A DNA stretch of 64,000 nucleotides. Source: Pseudomonas extremorientalis. GTDB lineage: Bacteria; Pseudomonadota; Gammaproteobacteria; Pseudomonadales; Pseudomonadaceae. The stretch lies in contig NZ_MDGK01000041.1 in the NCBI RefSeq assembly GCF_001870465.1, forward strand, positions 1-64,000, read 5' to 3'. The position numbers and the translations under genes are program-made. Below, piece after piece: positions 59,401-64,000 of this stretch; the stretch's first letter is position 1, and each line of letters starts with the position of its first letter. The notes beneath the pieces were generated by a model. It did no database searches. It was not told where the DNA came from and saw only the letters and a program-made list of their open reading frames with translations.

Positions 59401-59809
59401 GACCGTACCGCCTGGGGCGTTGAACCGTCCAAACCTGATTGTGAAGTCCGGGGCTGGAAACTGTGGGGAAATGGCTTTGCTATCCGAAAACATCATCAAA
59501 AAAAGCGGAGGAAAGGCCCAAACATGGTATGTGGAAGGAGGCGACCACGTATTCACAGTTGTCGGCGGACCGGCCTCGGGAGGTAAAGCCACCATTGATT
59601 TTTCACAATCCGAATGGAAAGACGCCTGGATCGTCGACCCCTGGGCCGAAATTTCATGCAGGGCATCCGAGTACACCGAGTTAGTGAAGAAGAAGATGGC
59701 CGAGTGGGACGCTAAAGGCCTGAAAATTCACACCCGTGGCCAATGGCGCAAGCCTGTGGACCCACAGTGGATCAAAGAGCTGACCACGCATGAAAAAAGA
59801 TCCTATTAA
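53414..59809 (+). CDS. Giant toxin-like protein with C-terminal papain-like Cys-His-Asp domain
   Basis: A single intact 2131-residue frame with a good ribosome site (TTGAGGA). There is no signal peptide. The N-terminal half has three diverged modules with the pattern P-x-S-T/S-x-F, then a helix, F-x-x-F/W-A, and D/N-P, at residues 207-249, 426-471 and 661-706; each is followed by a tract ending in an N-F-Y or R-F-Y motif. Residues about 1100-1700 resemble the large Pseudomonas proteins annotated as dermonecrotic-toxin-like (DUF6543) in style (for example KVYRYDSRQPGLLRDLESA, EAWCPAP), but I could not confirm that family. RVKRG occurs at 1671-1675. The last about 130 residues hold GNCGEMA (C2017), GDHVFTVVG (H2045) and WIVDPWAE (D2075), a papain/transglutaminase-like triad as in deamidase or protease toxins. 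Its GC looks lower than its neighbours'. Function is inferred. Confidence 0.85.
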   Translation: MIGLPVSNHRATTAQRDNPKPPAGPLRTSVTSIVIGLFANPVDPRQTPFTPPVDLPDHTRQRIESLLRFRATKEQSSLCEQIRQRLMDSPDPLTAPAARAEVEKLLDQPSALNPQKTYTQLIQEIIVSPVPSAPKIRPVSSRVRRDLQNTPSSQDTGNASLRKFADTLVDKADAELAVNTAYTVINALLNDKELALKGTQYTVPVEPDSTFGLALAELDDALRSEPFKSFAQTHDIDIESLVIDPTGRLFLQPEDHDHDIDISQYGKDSFSKATSAVFKAATKVAGSSREPFRFFGQDRAFPELITNFYGMQLPRDYSRNYNEDTLFKIGQLIREGTFPSLRHSDPLYEQQYAPVKQRQQRAKQQIVDLPAEQLDQRLARYAPLTAAQKVQEADEALAWQCSETLLKQLPALNGGNDTPPLLNEVPEYSTFNQVRQQLLNALTSATFTDFAQKQGLDPKTARINPVEGALTAKVKGVETTFTLNDVSEDWSNVWVEIKDVVQRMAAGADADVHYPAPPTATLDEVMRFYNEEVHPQPALQQPDWKERQLITLLSRGLALVQKKTFPALVDTALNAPKSVAVRQNQQAVTQMLASTTLSPSPLEKLAAAIKASRAAPVEAEDTPEDLLARAEGELATTVHRAMLELKLAPEQAASKIIQLIPPNSLFGQWRAYLHKALNSQGFKAWAHEQKVDLASLRYDPTDNALVSKVGAQEQRFTATAFAQKYPNYFDALAPVLTAAQAFANQTQPIALLHAESNGAPYQWVANFYSLSDTPGSTRFDQQAALMGRTQQFPNPPDNPENTMGWLARQNTAVGDSNDRYRLIQALENWTPDSGSRRLVVDPDSSHQPKGVTTVAEFISHNNWYPVSSKADNDNLLKALQTRAPQSPPLGNRWGFLSTPLPLNAAQRDQLVEEVKKKIGANNTLLNYLGMRVANLSTDPEQALEQLLTSSDALELATDLQTSMKVAATSTSLRNLLLTYLVLEVDPTAGTQHKTIAGADLTDNDNVGRNTHFRRELFTQHLVENKGIPRHLAPAVAHLLLQGAAPQLLVKDVPKQVTLGSPEDVEFTTAVNRIEWTAPGATANMTYPEIMSLHNIRPISALEAQIYSYAQMNPLLDWAAIHNNVDKNNYTLEQLKDSQQKLQASTQATAEAVQWLRTVEAPNRRDMALKVLREQFGSHIDYEKRFMIENELAGLISGRHYSLAEIYEAGRLDESWGQEGNHVDVDSLRKKAREPGFPVINDEFDKAIKADFNLRRRNTTTLFENMLNKLPVEERKSLLYGDVEFLNVEGAGSGMVITSIYNGARRDFAVYPTWGQIIRIADIDPDTPLGQKVSLEIDAEAFKTGTEPKSGVKSEVVLRATDQRLLDDNNEPWPLPVSFPAHQENDAFSPHYVAGRLSKLAKVMVDSTYLYRSDFVDLHRNWSSNTLETATQPRDFFKAIWHSLPGTSSLEDLYHGQFLKAGVDLGIDVAILVATEGANNLWSLAKSAASWAAAKVSAGFIEKFGVKEVEAIELKDFTAATTTQSTRSLSRLQDGQLTEQTADMANGCVWLSGAQDRANITAIRQGNEWYAYDAKTMAAYGPALEGFVSDTSSVLKQETFSDGTKALVTEKPLAADAYTVTRTHGFDLINEGKVYRYDSRQPGLLRDLESADHYTPLESFEAWCPAPSIGGRVKRGANDVCFTKFIEEVSGELKQELQALEHVRLFPSAPKFLRKGQFVIFERRRWKMVDGERGPKLHPVPGTKPIVYKSKITGTLKNEPEFGFFSAQNSEGLERETRVVKLNRITDAVDDKRELRGVIVNDTAPGSTAKYLVIEADTAEFYYARLEETPGSQLTFNKCTPRELPMVRAYRNKFSIRQGVANLPFDANFIALPKLKFAFEDLERTGYLKEDIDELKAMCKNLTDEQQREVVYQLQRAKAIDKADIALQPNQVTALDQPANFTSWTAEQQNKFYAQQAQDSVNRSMKATGLGPANQMHSKADLARAEAADMTINWLRKTVPPGALNRPNLIVKSGAGNCGEMALLSENIIKKSGGKAQTWYVEGGDHVFTVVGGPASGGKATIDFSQSEWKDAWIVDPWAEISCRASEYTELVKKKMAEWDAKGLKIHTRGQWRKPVDPQWIKELTTHEKRSY

Positions 59810-59833
59810 GCCGTAACGTCGTAACCTGCGAAG

Positions 59834-59870
59834 ACCTGGCCCCACCGCGCTATTCAGGGCGCCAGGTTTT
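59834..59870 (+). terminator. Probable terminator after the giant gene
   Basis: ACCTGGC (59834-59840) and GCCAGGT (59861-59867) form a 7-bp stem around a 20-base loop that can fold further, followed by TTTT. It begins 25 bases after the stop and would isolate the giant gene from mtlE. Confidence 0.65.
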
Positions 59871-59983
59871 CGGATGCCCGCCGCCTTCAAGCACCCACCT
59901 GAACTCAAGTGCAAAAAAGTATCAGTCCTAGTGCTCCCAAGGATTTGTCACATCGCCGTTTCAAGGCTGTAATCGACGCACAC

Positions 59984-60018
59984 TCTTCCTGACTCCTTGT
60001 AGGAAGACACAACAACAA
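59984..60018 (+). promoter_or_regulatory. mtlE leader: hairpin and A-rich Hfq/Crc-type motif
   Basis: TCTTCCT (59984-59990) and AGGAAGA (60001-60007) form a 7-bp stem. Directly after it, AACAACAA (60011-60018) fits the AAnAAnAA motif bound by Hfq with Crc in Pseudomonas. It is 45 bases before the mtlE ATG. Catabolite repression of a sugar transporter by this route is usual in the genus; whether this copy works is inferred. Confidence 0.6.
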
Positions 60019-60063
60019 TAACTGTCCTTCCGTAGCCCCCTGGGCGCGGAAATGGAGTGCGCG

Positions 60064-61386
60064 ATGAAGTTCACAGCAAAAGCACTGCTCGTCTCTACCT
60101 GCATGACCACCTGCATGACCCTCAGCGCCGTCAGCTTTGGCGCGCAGACCCTGACCATTGCCACCGTCAACAACAGCGACATGATCCGCATGCAAAAGCT
60201 CTCGAAAACCTTCGAGGCCGAGCATCCGGAGATCAAGCTGAACTGGGTGGTGCTCGAAGAAAACGTACTGCGCCAGCGCCTGACCACCGACATCGCCACC
60301 CAGGGTGGGCAGTTCGATGTATTGACCATCGGCATGTACGAAGCTGCACTGTGGGGCGCCAAGGGTTGGCTGGAGCCGATGAAGGATCTGCCGGCGTCCT
60401 ACGACCTCGACGATGTCTTCCCTTCAGTACGTGACGGTTTGTCCGTCAAAGGCTCGCTGTACGCCCTGCCGTTCTACGCCGAAAGCTCGATCACCTATTA
60501 CCGCACCGATCTGTTCAAGGACGCCGGGCTGACCATGCCCGAGCACCCGACCTGGACCCAGATCGGCGAATTCGCCAGCAAACTCACCGACAAGAGCAAA
60601 GAGCAATACGGCCTGTGCCTGCGCGGCAAAGCCGGTTGGGGCGAGAACATGGCGCTGATCACCACCCTGGCCAACGGCTACGGGGCGCGCTGGTTCGATG
60701 AGAAATGGCAGCCGGAATTCAACGGCCCTGAATGGAAGGACGCGCTGAACTTCTACGTCGACAACATGAAGAAATCCGGCCCGCCGGGCGCTTCCAGCAA
60801 CGGTTTCAACGAAAACCTGGCGCTGTTCAACAGCGGCAAGTGCGCGATCTGGGTGGATGCCAGCGTGGCCGGCTCGTTCGTCACCGACAAGACCCAGAGC
60901 AAAGTGGCTGACCATGTCGGCTTCACCTTTGCCCCTCATGAAAAGACCGACAAAGGTACGTCGTGGCTGTACTCCTGGAGCCTGGCGATCCCGACCAGTT
61001 CCAAGGCGAAGGACGCCGCCAAGGTGTTCACCAGCTGGGCCACCTCCAAGGAATATGGTGCCTTGGTCGCCAAGACCGACGGCGTCGCCAACGTACCGCC
61101 AGGCACGCGCAAGTCGACCTACAGCGACGAGTACATGAAAGCCGCACCGTTTGCCAAGGTGACGCTGGAATCGTTGAAAGTCGCGGACCCGACCAAACCG
61201 ACGCTCAAGCCGGTGCCGTATATCGGTATCCAGTTGGTGACCATTCCTGAGTTCCAGGCGATTGGCACCCAGGTCGGCAAGTTCTTCTCGGGCGCGCTGA
61301 CCGGTCAGCAGACAGTGGATCAAGCCTTGACCGCCGCGCAGACCACCACCGAGCGTGAGATGAAGCGGGCGGGCTACCCCAAATAA
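60064..61386 (+). CDS. mtlE: Mannitol/sorbitol ABC transporter, periplasmic binding protein
   Basis: A 440-residue family 1 solute-binding protein for polyols (mannitol, sorbitol, arabitol). The signal peptide is MKFTAKALLVSTCMTTCMTL with a likely cut after FGA at about residue 27; the mature part starts QTLTIATVNNSDM. The body has the usual two-lobe order, for example AESSITYYRTDLFKDAGLTMP and GKCAIWVDASVAGSF. The ATG at 60064 is preceded by GGAG; an earlier in-frame ATG at 60052 overlaps that ribosome site. It is the first gene of mtlEFGK, presumably activated by MtlR, whose gene is now 6.8 kb upstream. A REP hairpin follows the stop. Confidence 0.93.
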   Translation: MKFTAKALLVSTCMTTCMTLSAVSFGAQTLTIATVNNSDMIRMQKLSKTFEAEHPEIKLNWVVLEENVLRQRLTTDIATQGGQFDVLTIGMYEAALWGAKGWLEPMKDLPASYDLDDVFPSVRDGLSVKGSLYALPFYAESSITYYRTDLFKDAGLTMPEHPTWTQIGEFASKLTDKSKEQYGLCLRGKAGWGENMALITTLANGYGARWFDEKWQPEFNGPEWKDALNFYVDNMKKSGPPGASSNGFNENLALFNSGKCAIWVDASVAGSFVTDKTQSKVADHVGFTFAPHEKTDKGTSWLYSWSLAIPTSSKAKDAAKVFTSWATSKEYGALVAKTDGVANVPPGTRKSTYSDEYMKAAPFAKVTLESLKVADPTKPTLKPVPYIGIQLVTIPEFQAIGTQVGKFFSGALTGQQTVDQALTAAQTTTEREMKRAGYPK

Positions 61387-61406
61387 CCCAGCCCCACCCA
61401 CAGTCA

Positions 61407-61438
61407 AATGTGGGAGGGGGCAAGCCCCCACCCACATT
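61407..61438. repeat. Single REP hairpin between mtlE and mtlF
   Basis: AATGTGGG-A-GGGGG, loop CAAG, CCCCC-A-CCCACATT: a nearly perfect 32-base hairpin with one A-A mismatch, lying 20 bases after the mtlE stop. It is one REP copy rather than a pair, within an operon, and probably shields the mtlE message from 3' decay. Confidence 0.85.
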
Positions 61439-61477
61439 GACCGCGCTCCGATTCGTATCTGACTGGTCTTGACCCTA

Positions 61478-62368
61478 ATGAATACACCCGCCAAAAACCG
61501 CCTGGCCAACCCCGGCTGGTTCCTCGTCAGCCCCTCGGTGGCCTTGCTGCTGCTGTGGATGATCGTGCCGCTGGGCATGACCCTGTACTTTTCGCTGATC
61601 CGCTACAACCTGCTCTACCCCGGTGAAAACGAGTTCGTGGGGTTGGAAAATTTCGCTTACTTCGTGACCGACTCGGGCTTCCTGCCCGGCGCCACCAATA
61701 CCCTGTTGCTGGTGGGCAGCGTGCTGCTGATCAGTGTGGTGTTCGGTGTGTTGATCAGTGCCCTGCTCGAAGCCAGTGAGTTTTTCGGTCGTGGCCTGGT
61801 GCGGGTGCTGCTGATCTCGCCGTTCTTCATCATGCCTACCGTCGGCGCGCTGATCTGGAAGAACCTGATTTTCCACCCGGTGTCGGGGATTCTCGCTGCC
61901 GTGTGGAAGCTGTTCGGCGCCGAGCCGGTGGACTGGCTGGCGCACTACCCGTTGCTGTCGATCATCATCATCGTGTCGTGGCAATGGCTGCCCTTTGCGA
62001 TCCTGCTGCTGATGACCGCCATGCAGTCCCTCGACCAGGAACAAAAGGAAGCTGCGCGCCTGGACGGTGCCGGCGCCATCGCGATCTTCTGGCACCTGAC
62101 CCTGCCCCACCTGGCCCGGCCGATTGCCGTGGTGGTGATGATCGAAACGATCTTCCTGCTCTCGGTGTTCGCCGAAATCTTCACCACCACCAACGGCGGC
62201 CCCGGTTACGCCTCGACCAACCTCGCGTACCTGATCTACAACCAGGCGCTGGTGCAGTTCGACGTGGGCATGGCCTCGGCCGGCGGCTTGATTGCCGTGG
62301 TCATCGCCAATATCGCGGCGATCATCCTGGTGCGGATGATCGGCAAAAACCTGACTGACAAGCCTTGA
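61478..62368 (+). CDS. mtlF: Mannitol/sorbitol ABC transporter permease
   Basis: A 296-residue MalF-type permease with six helices. The first is FLVSPSVALLLLWMIVPLGM. The EAA loop that contacts the ATPase is EAARLDGAGAIAIFWHLTLP (about residues 191-210). It starts 91 bases after mtlE. The ATG at 61478 has a poor ribosome site, and a TTG at 61469 is the alternative; weak initiation plus the upstream REP hairpin fit lower production than MtlE. It forms a heterodimer with MtlG. Confidence 0.92.
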   Translation: MNTPAKNRLANPGWFLVSPSVALLLLWMIVPLGMTLYFSLIRYNLLYPGENEFVGLENFAYFVTDSGFLPGATNTLLLVGSVLLISVVFGVLISALLEASEFFGRGLVRVLLISPFFIMPTVGALIWKNLIFHPVSGILAAVWKLFGAEPVDWLAHYPLLSIIIIVSWQWLPFAILLLMTAMQSLDQEQKEAARLDGAGAIAIFWHLTLPHLARPIAVVVMIETIFLLSVFAEIFTTTNGGPGYASTNLAYLIYNQALVQFDVGMASAGGLIAVVIANIAAIILVRMIGKNLTDKP

Positions 62369-62378
62369 GGGCCGCGCC

Positions 62379-63209
62379 ATGACGCTTCAACAATCCCGCC
62401 GCCTGCAAAGCCTGTTGCTCGGCACCCTGGCCTGGGCCATCGCGATCCTGATTTTCTTCCCGATCTTCTGGATGGTGCTGACCAGCTTCAAGACCGAGAT
62501 CGATGCGTTCGCCACGCCGCCGCAGTTCATCTTCACGCCGACGCTGGAGAACTACCTGCACATCAACGAGCGCAGCAACTACTTCAGTTATGCGTGGAAC
62601 TCGGTGCTGATCTCCTTCAGCGCCACCGCCCTGTGCCTGCTGATCTCGGTGCCGGCCGCCTACTCCATGGCGTTCTACGAAACCCAGCGCACCAAAGGCA
62701 CGCTGCTGTGGATGCTGTCGACCAAGATGCTGCCGCCGGTGGGCGTGCTGATGCCGATCTACCTGCTGGCCAAGAGCTTCGGCCTGCTGGATACACGCAT
62801 CGCGCTGATCATCATCTACACCCTAATCAACCTGCCAATTGTGGTCTGGATGGTTTACACCTACTTCAAGGACATCCCCAAGGACATCCTCGAAGCCGCC
62901 CGCCTGGATGGCGCCACCCTGTGGCAGGAAATGGTCCGCGTACTGCTGCCGATTGCCAAGGGTGGCCTGGCGTCAACCGTGTTGCTGTCGCTGATCCTGT
63001 GCTGGAACGAGGCGTTCTGGTCGCTGAACCTGACCTCGTCCGCCGCCGCGCCGCTGACCGCGCTGATCGCCTCCTACTCCAGCCCCGAAGGGCTGTTCTG
63101 GGCCAAATTGTCCGCCGTGTCGACCCTGGCCTGCGCGCCGATCCTGATCTTTGGCTGGATCAGCCAGAAACAGCTGGTGCGCGGTCTGTCCTTCGGCGCC
63201 GTTAAATAA
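62379..63209 (+). CDS. mtlG: Mannitol/sorbitol ABC transporter permease
   Basis: A 276-residue MalG-type permease with six helices, the first being LLGTLAWAIAILIFFPIFWM. The EAA loop is EAARLDGATLWQEMVRVLLP (about residues 172-191). It begins 10 bases after the mtlF stop. It pairs with MtlF to make the membrane channel. Confidence 0.93.
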   Translation: MTLQQSRRLQSLLLGTLAWAIAILIFFPIFWMVLTSFKTEIDAFATPPQFIFTPTLENYLHINERSNYFSYAWNSVLISFSATALCLLISVPAAYSMAFYETQRTKGTLLWMLSTKMLPPVGVLMPIYLLAKSFGLLDTRIALIIIYTLINLPIVVWMVYTYFKDIPKDILEAARLDGATLWQEMVRVLLPIAKGGLASTVLLSLILCWNEAFWSLNLTSSAAAPLTALIASYSSPEGLFWAKLSAVSTLACAPILIFGWISQKQLVRGLSFGAVK

Positions 63210-63231
63210 TAATTCCTAGCGGAGGCCCCTC

Positions 63232-64000
63232 ATGGCCAATCTGAAAATCAAGAATCTGCAAAAAGGCTTCGAAGGCTTTTCCATCATCAAGGGCATCGAC
63301 CTGGAAGTGAACGACAAGGAATTCGTGGTGTTCGTCGGCCCCTCGGGCTGCGGTAAATCCACGCTGCTGCGCCTGATCGCCGGCCTGGAAGAAGTCAGCG
63401 AAGGCACCATCGAACTGGACGGGCGCGACATCACCGAAGTAACCCCGGCCAAGCGCGACCTGGCCATGGTGTTCCAGACCTACGCGCTGTACCCGCACAT
63501 GAGCGTGCGCAAGAACATGTCGTTTGCCCTCGACCTGGCCGGTGTCGACAAGAAACTGGTGGAAAGCAAAGTCAGCGAAGCGGCGCGCATCCTGGAACTT
63601 GGGCCATTGCTGGAGCGCAAGCCCAAGCAACTGTCTGGCGGCCAGCGCCAGCGTGTGGCCATTGGCCGGGCAATTGTGCGTAACCCGAAGATCTTCCTGT
63701 TCGACGAACCGCTGTCCAACCTCGACGCCGCCCTGCGCGTGCAGATGCGCCTGGAACTGGCGCGCCTGCATAAAGAACTGCAAGCGACCATGATCTACGT
63801 GACCCACGACCAGGTCGAAGCCATGACCCTGGCCGACAAAGTGGTGGTACTCAACAGTGGCCGTATCGAGCAGGTCGGCTCGCCGCTGGAGCTGTACCAC
63901 CAGCCGGCCAACCTGTTCGTGGCGGGTTTCCTCGGCACACCGAAGATGGGCTTCCTCAAAGGCAAGGTCACCCGCGTCGAAGGCCAGGGCTGTGAAGTGC
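63232..64000 (+). CDS. mtlK: Mannitol/sorbitol ABC transporter ATPase (3' end outside window)
   Basis: The first 256 residues of a MalK-type ATPase that powers polyol uptake. All nucleotide-binding motifs are present: Walker A GPSGCGKST, Q loop in MVFQTYALYPHMS, signature LSGGQRQRVAIGRA, Walker B IFLFDEPLSNLDA and H loop VTHDQ. The visible end enters the C-terminal regulatory domain (GTPKMGFLKGKV). GGAGG precedes the ATG at 63232. The mannitol dehydrogenase, xylulokinase and fructokinase genes expected next (mtlD, mtlY, mtlZ) would lie beyond the window. Confidence 0.95.
   Translation, partial: MANLKIKNLQKGFEGFSIIKGIDLEVNDKEFVVFVGPSGCGKSTLLRLIAGLEEVSEGTIELDGRDITEVTPAKRDLAMVFQTYALYPHMSVRKNMSFALDLAGVDKKLVESKVSEAARILELGPLLERKPKQLSGGQRQRVAIGRAIVRNPKIFLFDEPLSNLDAALRVQMRLELARLHKELQATMIYVTHDQVEAMTLADKVVVLNSGRIEQVGSPLELYHQPANLFVAGFLGTPKMGFLKGKVTRVEGQGCEV

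Noticed and set aside
53414..59809. Non-ribosomal peptide synthetase or Rhs toxin
   Set aside because: No adenylation, condensation or carrier motifs and no YD repeats in the translation.

Overview
The window comes from a fluorescent Pseudomonas, most likely of the P. fluorescens group. The evidence is the GC-rich code, the Pseudomonas-type genes (nrdB, ccoG/fixG, a muxABC-opmB-like pump, a MucR-like MHYT-GGDEF-EAL protein, the mtlR/mtlEFGK mannitol system) and repeated copies of the fluorescens-group REP sequence (core GTGGGAGGGGGCTTGCCCCC), mostly as REPIN inverted pairs. Both window edges cut genes: nrdB at the left and mtlK at the right. I see no rRNA, tRNA, CRISPR array or insertion sequence.

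Layout: (1) 1-13.6 kb is mostly housekeeping: nrdB, a DUF1289 protein, an orphan homodimeric-type 2-oxoacid dehydrogenase E1 (MdeB-like), an rRNA-methyltransferase-like protein, phosphatidylcholine synthase, a TSUP permease, nudC, a dienoyl-CoA isomerase, a ClC-like channel, a UPF0149 protein, an AA10/chitin-binding protein without signal peptide, and a stand-alone aroA. (2) 13.6-19.3 kb holds a flavodoxin-like reductase with a divergent TetR regulator, a GNAT acetyltransferase, and a GntR regulator, lhgO and MFS transporter cluster; the last appears to be a small L-2-hydroxyglutarate uptake and oxidation unit with a shared operator. (3) 19.3-31.5 kb has a CAP/SCP protein, a hybrid histidine kinase and a diguanylate cyclase, then the alpha-glucan operon glgE, treS-maltokinase fusion, glgB on the minus strand. 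(4) 31.7-38.8 kb is an accessory stretch: a small proline-rich protein with a terminator inside its own end, a serralysin-like protease without its exporter, MgtC-like and DUF3203 proteins, ccoG behind a perfect Anr/FNR box, a MocR-type regulator, an orphan 146-residue protein and a short-chain dehydrogenase. (5) 38.8-51 kb holds mucR-like, the four-gene RND pump operon and tpx. (6) 51-64 kb holds a glycosyltransferase, the mannitol activator mtlR, a single 6.4-kb gene for a 2131-residue toxin-like protein, and the start of the mannitol/polyol ABC transporter operon mtlE-mtlF-mtlG-mtlK.

The most interesting object is the 2131-residue protein at 53414-59809. It lies between mtlR and mtlE, which are normally neighbours. 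Its N-terminal half contains three diverged copies of a module spaced about 220-235 residues apart, and it ends in a compact domain with a papain/transglutaminase-like Cys-His-Asp arrangement (C2017, H2045, D2075). It has an R-V-K-R motif before the C-terminal third, no secretion genes beside it and no candidate immunity gene after it. I infer a secreted, probably eukaryote-directed effector; this rests on sequence reading only.

Regulatory reading: two copies of GTCTGACAACCTGAT link the GntR gene and lhgO; TTGATCTGTATCAA precedes ccoG; an A-rich AACAACAA motif precedes mtlE and suits Hfq/Crc control; and a REP hairpin between mtlE and mtlF may favour the binding protein over the permeases.
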